This document shows, piece after piece, positions 48,661-61,459 of a DNA stretch of 64,000 nt (its first letter is position 1; each line of letters begins with the position of its first letter). The stretch is from Dallia pectoralis (Eukaryota; Chordata; Actinopteri; Esociformes; Umbridae), in assembly GCA_029465975.1 (NCBI GenBank), contig CM055755.1, forward strand, positions 6,762,927 through 6,826,926, written 5' to 3'. Both the position numbers and the translations under genes were made by a program. A model generated the notes under the pieces. That model ran no database searches. It worked only from the letters and a program-made list of their open reading frames with translations, and had not been told where the DNA came from.

Positions 48661-50459
48661 AAGTGGAGGTTATACCCAATAAACTGGCCAGTGATCTAAA
48701 TCTGTGTTGAGTCAATGCACTGCAAAGACCAATAATCTGAATGATAATAATTTGTTTCAGATATTGCTATTTGTCATTCACCAGACAGACGTTTCAAAAC
48801 GTAATTCCCCATTGGAGTCCCAACCCAGTAAATACACATGCTCATGACATTAAAACCCAACGGGTTTTAGGTAACCGCAGTTTCTCAGGAACTCTCAATT
48901 TTACGTCTCTCGCTTGCTCACTTGATCACTCGCTCACTCGCTCAGTCGCTTATTCCAGGCCTTTGCCGTGTTCCTTTTGGACACCATGAAACGAGTACAA
49001 TTGGACCGTGGCCCCACAGCGTATCCCCGTCGGCAACAAACCCTGGTCCCGGCGCCTGTGCGTTGTCGTAATCTTCATGGTCAGAGCAGGTTAATTTGAC
49101 TAGACCGTACTGCCTGTTGGGAGAACTCAATTTGCATGTTTTGTCTTTTCATGTTTTGTTTATTGAATTAGACCTGGTCATGTGAGGTTAGGCTGGGTAA
49201 GACACGGCAGCACGTTGAAGGGAACACAAGTTGTGGACCGTCATAGATCAAAATCTGAGGTTTTCCTTGAGCAAGGGGAGACTTCGTTTTCCATTGCGCA
49301 ACCACATGACGGTAAATTAATTGACCCTCTGCCAGCACTGCATCTTGGGAATTCTGAATATTATCTGCTCAGTTGCAAAAGTGTTTGTCTCTTTTGTCTT
49401 GTTGAGAACACATCAGACAATTTGTTCTAAGCAGGCGCAAACTGAATGGCATGCCTTTTACAAGACAATGTACAAAGATTTGTATTCGTATCTGATTCGT
49501 ATCTATCCGAAAACATGCCCAAGACAATTATTTTGAAAACGCGGGAACGATATGTTAAAATGTGGTTTTCAACGACCTTCTAAATCGTTTATACCCAACC
49601 TCAAAAAATAGATTTCACCACAGTAATGGGAAATATTATATATAAACTTGACTTTGATGAAATTAGTACAAATATGTTGTTCCATAATAGCTCCTCTGAT
49701 CTTCCCAGACACATCAAAGGAAAACTTCCTGTCCCATGTTGCTTCGCTTTAAAACTGTAAAGTCTGTTGTTTCTACACTACTGGGAACCGACTATTTCTG
49801 TGTCTCCGATTAAAATCTGCTTTTGATGCTAAAACATACAATAAAGCATTGACGATCTAGCGTTACATATTCAACCCAAAACACTACCCAGATTTATGAA
49901 ATATAACAAAAAAAATATCTATGTGTGATTAAGTACACATTTCCAATATCCTGGTAGCAGAAACACACGTAATAAACCATGTTTACAGAAGATCTTATAC
50001 AAAATGTCATGTCTATATTTAGCCAACCGCAGTAGGGGGCTGCTTTTGATGGGTCAGGCATTTACATTACAGTTAACATTCTGATGAAATAGATCTGCCG
50101 TCTCATCTAGTCTAAACTAAGATGCATCACGTCTGGTACGTAGTATTTGCGTGACTGAATGATTGACGGCTGTTGTGATTCGAAAATGTCCAACCCAAAA
50201 GCCTTGTAGATCGTACAACTTCGTAGTGATCCCGGACAACATGTTGTTGTTTCGGAGCATTATAAACACCTGTGCATAAGTCACCTCCGTTGTTAACATA
50301 TGACACACTGTCAAAAGTCTACTCAATATTCGGGTCCGATTTACTGTTAACGGTTTAATTTATAAATGTATATTGTGGAAAAAGTGTTCGCAATTTAACT
50401 AATAACCTGTTGGTATAACAGTTGATCATTTCAGATTTATTCTTATATTCTTGGAACAA
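48661..50459. other. Intergenic stretch, nothing recognised
   Basis: Unique sequence with no exon-like segment, no RNA gene and no repeat that I can recognise. Confidence 0.45.
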
Positions 50460-50960
50460 CCTATCAGCTCTCGTACGTCAGCTCTCGTACGTCAGCTCTC
50501 GTACGTCAGCTCTCGTAAGTCAGCTCTCGTACGTCAGCTCTCGTACGTCAGCTCTCGTACGTCACCTCTCGTACGTCACCTCTCGTACGTCACCTCTCGT
50601 ACGTCACCTCTCGTACGTCAGCTCTCGTACGTCAGCTCTCGTACGTCAGCTCTCGTACATCACCTCATACATCAGCTCTCATACATCAGCTCTCGTACAT
50701 CACCTCTCATACATCAGCTCTCATACGTCAGCTCTCATACGTCAGCTCTCATACATCAGCTCTCGTACATCACCTCTCATACATCAGCTCTCGTACATCA
50801 CCTCTCATACATCAGCTCTCGTACATCAGCTCTCATACATCAGCTCTCGTACATCACCTCTCATACATCAGCTCTCATACATCAGCTCCCGTACATCACC
50901 TCTCATACATCAGCTCTCATACATCAGCTCTCATACATTGGCTCACATATATCAGCTGGG
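50460..50960. repeat. 14-bp minisatellite (tctcgtacgtcagc), about 35 copies
   Basis: The left half is built of ctcgtacgtca units with two CpG sites each. The right half uses ctcatacatca, the TpG/CpA-decayed form. Each CpG unit contains TACGTCA, a CRE half-site in reverse. The S-Y-V-S-S-R-T-S-A-L-V frames are repeat artefacts. Confidence 0.95.
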
Positions 50961-53160
50961 ACCGTTACTCTATGCGTTTTTCTGCTCTAGTCCGCTGTAC
51001 CAGTAAAGAACGTACTCCCATTCACCTGTACAATCAGGTTACAGGAACTCCCTGCTGCTAAAAGGACAGTTCTCATAATGGTTTAGGATGTCTGGTCTTA
51101 TGAAAATAGATGGCGACGAGAGCCTTGCACAGCTGACACATTACTGTCCCTGAACACAGATACAGGAAAACAGTAATGTATCAAACATACAGACTGAAGA
51201 TAACCTCCAATAAAATAATCAATGAATAAGAATTCAATGATGAATTATTTCCAACAATATAATCAGAACTGATCCGGTTAGAATTATCTTCAATATTTCT
51301 CAGTGGCATACTGCAGAGATTTCAATGGTCCACGAAGAGAAAACCAACCAAAAACCCTTTGAAGGCATTATATGCTTAGGAAGAAACCTACAGAGGACCC
51401 AGACTCTGCGGGGTGGCCAGTGCTCTTGTGGCTGGCAGTGAAGATTATAAAAGTACCTAAACCTTGGGCCAGATCAATGATTTTTAACCAGATGGACATG
51501 GACCGAGACAATGTTCAAGAGATTAAAGCAAAATATATATATATTTTTAGGACTTTTTTCATTAAATACATTGCTTTACAAATTCATATACATAGGTATT
51601 CTTTCAAGACTCTCTAGGAATTTAAATCAGCAGACAATCATTATACATATTGAGATGATTGAAAAGTAACTTGAAATGAATTGAATGTCAAAAAGACTGC
51701 ATGAGGCCCAGTATTTATTTGGTAATTGAGTAATTAAAAAAACTGTTAGTAAATTATATATAATAAATAGATTATATTTAATATACACATTAACTGTGTA
51801 ATTGTCTAAGAGAGATGTTTGACATCAGTGTTTGTGTTGGTAAATTTATTCTGGTCTGGCTGCATCTGTGTGCATATTCTCTCCATGGCCTCTCTGGCTT
51901 TGTCTGGGAGATGTTTGTTTAAAAGATGCCACTGTGTTTTGTGGAGTCTGTGGACGTATAAACACTCCCGGGCGTCCTGTCAGTCCTTTTAGGCTCAGGT
52001 CTTCATCAGAGGAAGGGGTGGCACCCTGGGCATGTCAATGCTGGCCCATTTAAAATTCCACCAGAATATGTCCCACCTAAGATGCTCTACAAGGCATAAA
52101 CATACAGTTTAATGGTGTGTTCAGTTTCTATTAAAGATAATTACTATAACAAAATCTATTGTATTTACATTATCATCACAAAACATAGAAAATCGCATTT
52201 GGATAAAAATGTTGCAAGACTTGACATTTCTGAAAATTAGCTTAAACGTTTTTTTATGGACTCTTAAATATAACCGAATTATGCTGTTGGCGTATTTTAC
52301 TCAATAAACGATAGTAATTGTCCATGCTCGGACCAGATCATATTGTATGGTTTCACAGGATCTCGTAGACCAGTGCCTAAGGCCAATGTCATTAGATAAC
52401 AGCTAAAAGCAGTTAACTCAATGACAGAACCATATGTCGCTAAGTGCTTTAACACAACCCAACGACCACGAGGTGACCAATTGGTACCATTTAATGCATT
52501 AGAGTTTAGAAAATGAATTCTTAAAAGGTTAAAGGTAAACAGATTGCGGCGGAGGTAAAACAGACCTACCTAAATGTTATTACATGTTTGGCAGCGCGAC
52601 TAATTCACTTTGCGTGTTTATTTGCTTGATGATGATGAGTTATGCCTGAACCGCGCGGAATTAGCGGGCAATGGAAAAACACCCCTTATGGAAACAGGAG
52701 CAGGTGCCCTTATCATTTCAAACTACTATACCACACTCTCCGCAGGCCTGGATATATAGGATAATGAAACAAACAAATGAACAGGCAGACATTTGGGCAG
52801 GCAGGCAGCCTGGAGTGTGTGTATTCAACATTTGACACTAGTATGTACTACACTTGGTGAACATTTCACTGTACCTGATGAAACGCGTACGACTAAGCAC
52901 AATAACCGTCTGCCATCAAAGTGAGTCAATGGCACACGACACAGACACCCATTACCTCTCCTTCACCGTTAGCGACCTGGAAGTGAATCAGGCTAAACGA
53001 CACTTCTCAAAACTGCCCACATTAAGTCTGCGAAGTATCACATTCACAAGTAGGACGTACACTAAAAGTGTTTTATCTTTACGGAACGCAGGTGAGCAAA
53101 TCTTACATTTATTTACAAAAACATTAACAAATTATTATATGCAACAGCGACCCGGGGATA
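50961..53160. other. Intergenic stretch, no gene recognised
   Basis: The only exon-like frame is 52854-53090 (plus), ending AACGCAG|GTGAGC at a fair donor. It has no domain that I recognise and no partner exon, so I do not call it a gene. Confidence 0.45.
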
Positions 53161-53164
53161 AGGT

Positions 53165-54270
53165 GGGGTTTGAATCCAAGACATCAAACATACAAAGCAT
53201 GCACTCTACCACTGAGTTACACCAACTGCTCCAATAGGAACCCAGGACATCAAACATACAAAGCATGCACTCTACCACTGAGCTACCAACTCCTCCAATA
53301 GGAACCCAGGACATCAAACATACAAAGCATGCACTCTACCACTGAGATACCAACTCCTCCAATAGGAACCCAGGACATCAAACATACAAAGCATGCACTC
53401 TACCACTGAGCTACACCAACTGCTCCAATAGGAACCCAGGACATCAAACATACAAAGCATGCACTCTACCACTGAGATACCAACTCCTCCAATAGGAACC
53501 CAGGACATCAAACATACAAAGCATGCACTCTACCACTGAGATACCAACTCCTCCAATAGGAACCCAGGACATCAAACATACAAAGCATGCACTCTACCAC
53601 TGAGATACCAACTCCTCCAATAGGAACCCAGGACATCAAACATACAAAGCATGCACTCTACCACTGAGATACCAACTCCTCCAATAGGAACCCAGGACAT
53701 CAAACATACAAAGCATGCACTCTACCACTGAGCTACACCAACTGCTCCAATAGGAACCCAGGACACCAAACATACAAAGCATGCACTCTACCACTGAGCT
53801 ACACCAACTGCTCCAATAGGAACCCAGTACATCATACACATATGCACTCTACCACTGAGATACCAACTCCTCCAATAGGAACCCAGGACATCAAACATAC
53901 AAAGCATGCACTCTACCACTGAGCTACACCAACTGCTCCAATAGGAACCCAGGACATCAAACATACAAAGCATGCACTCTACCACTGAGATACCAACTCC
54001 TCCAATAGGAACCCAGGACATCATACATACAGAGCATGCACTCTACCACTGAGCTACCAACTCCTCCAATAGGAACCCAGGACATCAAACATACAAAGCA
54101 TGCACTCTACCACTGAGATACCAACTCCTCCAATAGGAACCCAGGACATCAAACATACAAAGCATGCACTCTACCACTGAGCTACACCAACTGCTCCAAT
54201 AGGAACCCAGGACATCAAACATACAAAGCATGCACTCTACCACTGAGCTACACCAACTGCTCCAATATTA
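53165..54270 (-). repeat. Tandem array of 17 tRNA-Ala-like half units (64/66 bp)
   Basis: On the minus strand each unit contains TGTAGCTCAGTGGTAGAG then TGCATGCTTTGTATG, which is the D arm, A box and anticodon arm of tRNA-Ala(TGC), with about 36 of 40 bases matching from positions 6 to 45 and TGT in place of the TGC anticodon. The TpsiC arm is destroyed in 16 units (TGGGTTCCTATTGGAG). The unit at the left edge (53165-53235) instead has GGATTCAAACCCC, close to a B box. Two sub-types alternate: GTAGCTC (A box kept) and GTATCTC (A box broken). This is not a functional tRNA cluster. It looks like expansion from a single tRNA-derived founder, perhaps a SINE head. Confidence 0.8.
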
Positions 54271-54489
54271 CTCAATAGTATTTTCCCAATGGTTTCACGT
54301 AAACTTTGCAGCTTCATAAAAAACATCCCAAAACAAAATACATGCTTTTAGTCAATAAGAGCTTTCTAAGAGCCCAGATATGATCTTATCTGAATCCAAT
54401 AACACATTAAACATTAAATTGAATCCAATGGTCATATTTCCAGCAAACAATACTCTATGCTCTTCTTCGCTTTGTTTAGCATCTAGAAC

Positions 54490-54955
54490 ACCAGACCACA
54501 ACCATTACAAATGACCTAGAACCATCACAACACAACAATTACAACTGACCTACAACCATCACAAAACCACCATTACAAATAGACTAGAACCATTACAACA
54601 CAGCCATTACAAATGACCTACAACCAGTACAACACAACCATTACAGATGACCGACAACCATCAGAACACAACCATTAAAACTGACCTACAACCATCAGAA
54701 CACAACCATTATTAATGACTTACAACCGTCATAACACAACTATTATGAATGACCTAGAACCATCATAACACAACCATTATAAATTACCTAGAACCATCAC
54801 AACACAGCCATTATAAATGACCTAGAACCATCACAACACAGCCATTATAAATGACCTAGAACCATCACAACACAACCATTATAAATGACCTAGAACCATC
54901 ACAACACAACCATTATAAATGACCTAGAACCATCATAACACAGCTATAATAAATT
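54490..54955. repeat. 34-bp minisatellite, about 13 copies
   Basis: The unit contains accatcacaacacaaccatt and ataaatgacctaga, diverged on the left and more uniform on the right. Confidence 0.9.
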
Positions 54956-57555
54956 GCTTATAAGTATCACAATACAGTCTTTACAACCTGTTCCAAAAAT
55001 GGTTTGGTGTTGGCCAATAACAAAGGTGATTTGTGCGGATACAATGTCCCACATGTAGTAAAGCACAAAGAGACAGGAACATAGGATTGAAGATTCCTGG
55101 ATATTGGATATCCCCCAGAGCCCGGTGAAGTAAATTATTAAAGAAATTGAGAGAATATGGCACAAATGTAAACCTGTGTAAACAGGCCGTCCCCAATAAC
55201 ATAGTATAGTCAGGGAGGGCACTAGTGATCTCTTGTAAGGTCGAAATACTTTTGAGTGGCACTCTATATACAGAACATCCCAATGATACCAAGGCCAACC
55301 AAACCAAATAAATCCTTACACCAGCAAATGTTTGACTGGCCAGACCATAAGTGTAGGATCTACTGATGGACACATTTCATATAAAACGGTTACACTCAGA
55401 GATCTGGCTCACTCTCTCTTTTCTCGTTGAGCAATGATGTGAAATATACAGCGACAAGATAATTACATTACATTAATGTCAGACTTGGAGCCAGACTCCT
55501 ATCAATGGAGCGCGGACAAAAGCTAATGCCCCTTTGTTGTTGGACCAATCAGATCACTAGTAAAAAGATTCTCACCTGGAAATATCTGATGTGTTAGTCA
55601 CAATACCAATTACAGGATTTTGGTGTAAGCAGATGTGCATTTCTTTGAAACAGGCCTTTCATATCGCCTCACTGTTCTCACTGTCCCTTTTCTCCGCGGG
55701 CTCAGTCCAGACTGTCTGATATAATTATTACTCTTCCACCAATTGGAAGTCAACCAACAGGAAGTCGGTGTACAAACCTTTTCATTAAGCCTGTGGTCCT
55801 CAGCAGACAGCCATGTCCTGTAAACTACCCTATTTAGACCACGTTCTGCATCTCAGCCATCTTGACTTCTATGTGTCAGCTTGTTTGTTTTCTCCAACAC
55901 GTTCTTATTAGAAATGTATGAGGATTCCTACCCAGTGGTCACCACTTGTAGAGGTAGAAATAAGAATAAAAACACAACAGAAATAATCACTAAAGACATA
56001 ATGGACTATACGTGCTGTATACAAACACTTTACTGTAAGGTCCCAGGAAAATAGGGTATTGACTGCACAAATTGGCAACTGACACAGAGGGATGGGACAG
56101 CCAAGAGCCCATGTGTCAGAACCCAGGGCATGGGTTGGGATGTAGAGTTTGAGTCTGAAGGTATGGAGAAGCATGAACTGAAGTAGACAAAAGCTCCCGC
56201 TCCAGAACGTCAAAAATACACACCACCTGGGAGTAGACTGGTCCGGTTGGCTTCTGGGCTCAGTTCTGATAGACCAAATGTGTTCATGTAATATCCAGTA
56301 GCGGACAACTAGGTTCACGCTCATTGAAGAGGCTATAATAAATGACATCAGTAGTAAAGTATTCTGGTTCAACTTCTGTTTAATGTGCGCCCTGACTTCC
56401 TCATACTGACAGGTGGGTAACCTGCGACATCTCAGACGCACGGGTACCTCATTGGTCTATGGGATCTCGTGCAGTATAACATCCAGGAGCGGGTAAGAAG
56501 CTGACCAATGACGAAGCAGAGAATGCCCATGGTTTTTCTTGGAGGGGGAGAAAGTGCACTGCAAAGACTATTTATGTTCTGATGTAGTGTGTGACTATAT
56601 CTATTAATTTGCTTACGCTTTTGTAATTCTCTGCACCTATTTTGGTGCCCCTGATTAAAATTATCTAGCGATATTTTTTTTATCTAGCGATATTTGATTA
56701 TATTTAAAACCTTTTTTCTAAACCATCTTTCTAAATTAGTTTAATCAGGAAAATGTTGAAATAAAAAAGTTAACATTTGTGTTTTGAAATAAGTATGTCT
56801 CAGCCCAGGGAGAATTTCTGCATGCTCTATTTGCATCAATATAGAGAAAGAATAAATTATGATTTTCTATTTATTTCGTAGTTCGTATTATTATTTCTGT
56901 AGCAATTTTCTTAAAGTTTTCACATTAATGTCCGAATTCAGAAAAACATTTGCATTCGTATTGGTTTAGTCTAAAACACATGATATATTGCAAATGAACT
57001 TTTAACAAAATACGATTAGCTCTATTTCAAAATATCAATATAAAACGTCCAAATGCAATACCACGTTGAACAAAAAGACTGCTGTCCAGCCAAAACGTGC
57101 TGTTATTCAGTCTTACAAATCATTAAGTCAGTGTTATCATAAACAACTTCGATTGAAACAAATGATTTAAAAATACAATATTTATGTTAACGTTTTGAGT
57201 GTTCTGAGAAATTAAAAGGTGTCCACTGAAAAGCTTAATGTCCCATTGATTCCTATGTTCATATACACGGTATGTCTGGACACATATTTTGATTGGCAGC
57301 TATGCCATTTAAAATCAATACATATTCGCCAATTAAATTTGGTCAATATTTAAATATTAGTAATAGGCCAAGCAGAAGATAAACACAATGTTTTGAAAAC
57401 TTGCCAAACCGACCAAACCACTTCGGAGATATTGTGACGGCTCATATGATACATCAATTCATGTGACCCAGAGAATATAAACAGTTATTGTCTAGATCAC
57501 ATTTCTATATTATACTTTTGTTAAGTGACATGTGTACCGGTGGAAAAAATACTAT
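54956..57555. other. Intergenic AT-rich stretch upstream of ptgir
   Basis: No exon, RNA gene or transposon recognised. The long minus-strand frames (54981-55373 and 55908-56441) have no domain and no suitable splice partners. Confidence 0.45.
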
Positions 57556-57559
57556 TAGT

Positions 57560-57775
57560 ATAATAGAGGGAGAGAGAGGGAGAGAGGGGGGAGAGGGGGG
57601 GAAGGAGAGAGAGAGAGAGTGAGGGAGATGGGGAGAGAGAGAGCAGAGGGAGAGAGGGAGGAAGGATAGAGAGAGAGAGAGGGAGAGAGAGGGAGAGACA
57701 GAGAGAGAGGGAGAGAGAATGAGAGAGGGGGAGATAGAGAGGGAGTGAGAGAGAGAGAGAGAGAGGGCAGAGGCA
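57560..57775. repeat. GA-rich tract upstream of ptgir
   Basis: (GA)n with G-runs, purine on plus. It lies 550-770 bases upstream of the ptgir start codon and may be part of its promoter, where GA tracts can bind GAGA-type or triplex-forming factors. The Ser/Leu/Pro frames on minus are artefacts. Confidence 0.85.
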
Positions 57776-58267
57776 GCACAAGAGAGAAAGTGGGCGAGAA
57801 CGGTTAAAGCAGCGCGGAGACGCATCAGATAGAACTTTACTTTGATCTGTCAGACACACGCAATTATTACATTGGGATATCAGAGGTAGGACGCGCTTTA
57901 CTGTTTATGCATCATCGCTGGGTGACTGTTGGGACGCACTGAACCAACGAAACGAGAGCCGTCCACCGTAACACCGGAGGTTGGTTCATTAAATCATTAC
58001 GCACGCCGCTTGCAAATGCACACTAATCTGGATACAGAATGACATAAAGATACATTCGGGAAACTAAACACAACATACTTAAACATTTTGAAATGTTGAC
58101 TTACAAGAGTTTCATACTTTTGAGAATTTATAGGAACTTCGCGGATAAGCGACAAGAGAAAAACGAAACGTTTCGTGGAAATTACTCAATGGCATGGCTC
58201 CTAACACCTATCTGAAAAGGATCTCTTCGGGAGCTTTTGGCACCTCTCTCACTCACCACTGAGAGAG

Positions 58268-58270
<3 letters not shown>

Positions 58271-58310
<40 letters not shown>
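58271..58310. repeat. (AC)20 microsatellite directly before the ptgir start codon
   Basis: A pure AC tract ends 20 bases upstream of the ATG at 58331, so it is in the 5' UTR or at the edge of an upstream intron. Confidence 0.95.
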
Positions 58311-58314
<4 letters not shown>

Positions 58315-58330
58315 TGAACCTGCTCCCGAC

Positions 58331-59158
58331 ATGCATTTGAACGGCACCTGCGAGAACCACACCGTCATCCACACGGATGGGAACCCAGGAGTGAGCACCG
58401 TGATGTTCATCCTGGGTGTGATCGGGAACGTCATTGCGCTGGGCATCCTGGGGGTCCACCAGAAAGAGCGGCGGACTAAGTCGTCCGTCTTCTGCATCCT
58501 GGTGACTGGGCTGGCCCTGACCGACCTGCTGGGTACCTGCTTCCTCAGTCCCCTGGTGTTTGTGTGCTACGCCCAGAAGCGCTCCCTGCTGGGGCTGACC
58601 GGCGGCCAGGGCCTCTGCGCCCTCTTCGCCTTTACCATGACCTTCTTCGGCCTGGCCTCCATGCTCATCCTGTGTGCCATGGCCGTGGAGCGTTGCCTGG
58701 CCATCAGCCACCCGTACTTCTACTCCAAGTGGGTACGGGGCAGCTTCGCCAAGGTGTCCCTCCTCCTCATCTACCTGTTCACGTGCGCCTTCTGTCTCCT
58801 GCCCTTCTTCGGATACGGCCGCCACAAGCAGTACTGCCCGGGCACCTGGTGCTTCATCAAGATGGAGGCGGCGGGCGAGGGGGCGGACGAGGAGAGAAAG
58901 GTCTTGGCGTTCTCGCTGTCCTACGCCTCGCTCATGGCGCTGCTGATCGTGGTGGTGTTCGTGTGCAACGGCTCGGTGATCGTGAGCCTGTGCCGAATGC
59001 ACCGCAGCCAAATGACGCGCCGCGGCTCCGTGGTCAACGGTGGACGCAAGAGGAAGATGAGCCTGGGCTGGTTCGGGCAGGGCGAGGAAGAGATGGACCA
59101 CTTGATGCTGCTGGCCTCCATGACCATCATCTTCGTCGTCTGCTCCCTGCCTCTCACA
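58331..59158 (+). CDS. ptgir: Prostacyclin (IP) receptor, first coding exon; 3' part outside window
   Basis: The 828-base exon encodes residues 1-276, ending after TM6 at ACA|GTGAGT (59158/59159). Human PTGIR has its intron at the same place (SLPLT). The receptor is a Gs-coupled rhodopsin-type GPCR that raises cAMP in response to prostacyclin. Visible: N-glycosylation sites Asn4 and Asn9; TM1 with GNVIALGIL (32-40); TM2 with TGLALTDLLGT (59-69); SLLGL (85-89); TM3 with FFGLASMLIL (105-114); the prostanoid-type ERC in place of DRY (120-122); ISHPY; the ligand-lid motif YCPGTWCF (168-175); probable disulfide Cys96-Cys169; and TM5 CNGSV. Runs such as ILVTGLA, FFGLASMLIL and NGSV favour IP over the related EP2 receptor. 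The last exon (TM7 and tail) is not found up to 64000, so the intron exceeds 4.8 kb. Confidence 0.88.
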
Positions 59159-59489
59159 GTGAGTGGACCTTGGTCCTCGCTCTCCACCTCTCCATTGTAC
59201 ATGTCAGTGTGTGTCTGTGTGTTTGTTTGTCTGGGTTTATTATGTGTGTAATACGCGTCTAATATGCGCGGCCTCAGGCTGAGTAACTCTAATTGTTGCT
59301 TTACCTGATTCATCTCGCTGTTCTCTGTCCAGGTGTCTCATCCGCTCTGTAGGAGAGTCTGTTTGGCCTCAGGCCGTTTCCTCTCGGGCAGAAGCGCTTT
59401 ACCGCAACTTTCCAACATTGCACGAACATTTACCACACTCATGTACAGTACATAACTCAACTGAACCCTTATGTTGGCATGCTGTGAAA

Positions 59490-59705
59490 GCAATTGCGTG
59501 CTGTGCTGTGCTGTCTCGTCCACGGTTACGATGCGTGCTGTGCTGTCTGGTGCACTGATATATTGCATAGTGTGCGTTCTGGTTCACGGTAAGATTGCAT
59601 GTTGTGCGTTCTGGTTCACGGTCAGGATGAGTGCTGTGCGGTCTAGTTCACGGTCAAGATGCGTGCTGTGCGGTCTCGTTCACAGTTAAGATGCGTGCTT
59701 TGCCC
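59490..59705. repeat. Degenerate tandem repeat, about 40-bp unit, 5 copies, in ptgir intron
   Basis: Copies share gttcacggt, agatgcgtgctgtg and cggtct with many changes, so this array is older than its neighbours. Confidence 0.75.
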
Positions 59706-60093
59706 TACGAGTTGTAAGACCTTTTTACTTTTGCCCTACTGAATGAAATTCATGTTGTTTGCAGGCAGTGTTTGTTCTCTGTAAACGCAGTTCACAGGAA
59801 GACATATCTTCACTCCTGCCCTCCTATTAATGCCATTTGTTATGGGCTATTCCCCAGACAGTGTAATTCATCCTATCCATTAGGCACACACTATTATTTA
59901 GATAGTAATTGAAACCAGCCATTCATGTTGAGTTTCCCTTAATTGTGAGGTGCGTGCTAAACCTGCCAGCCCTGGAGGACGGGATTTGGGCCCTCCTTAT
60001 TTCCCAAAGGGCAGCGGGGTGTGGCCCTGTTATAGCTACACCTGTTTGGTAGTTGACAGTTTTGTACGGAGCTGGGGACCTCTGTTTGTCCCT

Positions 60094-60212
60094 TTTAATA
60101 CACACACAACTATACACACACAAGTATACACATACACACAGGTATACACATACACACACACAAGTATACACACACGAACATAAACATACACACACAAACA
60201 TAAACACACATA
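60094..60212. repeat. Imperfect CA/TACACA repeat in ptgir intron
   Basis: The units acacacaagtatacacata and aacataaacacaca alternate, a decayed CA microsatellite. Confidence 0.8.
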
Positions 60213-60744
60213 CATGTTGCACCGGAGAAAGACAGGAAATATGCTATGGAAACAGCAACCCCTTACGTAACATGTGGGGAATACATAAGTTTGCCATTTT
60301 GTCAAGAACGTGTGTTGTACTATTTAGTACAGCTAAGTACTGCGATAACATTGATGTTGCCTGGCTATAGTAACAGCCTGGTATTAGTGTAATGTATGCT
60401 CTGGCTACTATCAATCAGCAACTGTTTATTGTCTCTCTGCTGTCAGCGTATAAGACCGCGCGATGACACAGAAATCGTCATGAGACAAAAAGCTCACAGA
60501 CATTTCCCGGAACCTTCTGGTCCGATTTGAGTCAAGTTCTGTGGTTGAATCATGAGTGAAATCTGCAGAAACATCCTGACTCCCGAGTCATTTCTTGCAC
60601 CAGATGGTGCCTCCAGCAGTGTAGAAAGGATTCAAATGCGAAACCGAGTATGTTGAGCCTGTGTAGATTCACACAGACTTCTAACGTTAAGTTGGTAGGA
60701 AACATCTCCCGTGTGTCTAAGAATCAGTTGTGACTGGACACATT

Positions 60745-61190
60745 TCGGACGCATGTTACACAGCTGTTTATATGGTGGATTGTAGGACAGCGTGTTACAC
60801 AGCTGTTTATATGGTGGATTGTAGGACAGCGTGTTACACAGCTGTTTATATGGTGGATTGTAGGACAGCGTGTTACACAGCTGTTTATATGGTGGATTGT
60901 AGGACAGCGTGTTACACAGCTGTTTATATGGTGGATTGGAGGACAGCGTGTTACACAGCTGTTTATATGGTGGATTGGAGGACAGCGTGTTACACAGCTG
61001 TTAATATGGTGGATTGTAGGACAGCGTGTTACACAGCTGTTAATATGGTGGGTTGTAGGACAGCGTGTTACACAGCTGTGTATATGGTGGATTGTAGGAC
61101 AGCGTGTTACACAGCTGTTTATATGGTGGATTATAGGACAACGTGTTACACAGCTGTTTATATGGTGGATTGTAGGACAGCGTGTCCTTG
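60745..61190. repeat. 39-bp minisatellite, 11 copies, in ptgir intron
   Basis: The unit contains gtgttacacagctgtttata and tggtggattgtaggacagc, with scattered single changes. The 13-codon period keeps C-Y-T-A-V-Y-M-V-D frames open on plus and H-H-I-N-S-C-V-T-R-C on minus; both are artefacts. Confidence 0.96.
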
Positions 61191-61459
61191 ACAGCATCTA
61201 CTAGATAACTGACTCACCTGACCTCATACGTGCACCCACTGCCCAGGTCTGTTGTGTCTGTGTGTTTACTTATGTCACAACGTGTTCAGGGCCAACAGAG
61301 TAAAGAGGGTTCTGAAAAAACAAACGTTAGTCACGAAGATCTGTCATGTGAGTTTGTGTGTGTCTGTGTCTGTGATGGAGGGAGAATGTGACAAGGTGTG
61401 AATAATGGAAAGAGAGGCAATAAAGAAGAGTGGAACAGTTTAACACACGGAGAGTTTTC

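Noticed and set aside
52854..53090. Possible exon with a donor at its right end
   Set aside because: No partner exon or family resemblance; the frame then runs into the tRNA-like array.
53165..54270. Cluster of functional tRNA genes
   Set aside because: The T arm and acceptor stem are missing in nearly all units and the anticodon position is changed; only the 5' half of a tRNA is present.
58331..59158. Identification as the EP2 receptor (ptger2)
   Set aside because: EP2 shares YCPGTWCF and the intron site, but TM1-TM3 and the CNGSV motif are closer to the IP receptor, and the neighbourhood fits human PTGIR.
59190..59300. Search for the ptgir last exon just after the donor
   Set aside because: No TM7-like hydrophobic frame with a D-P-W motif is present there or elsewhere up to 64000.
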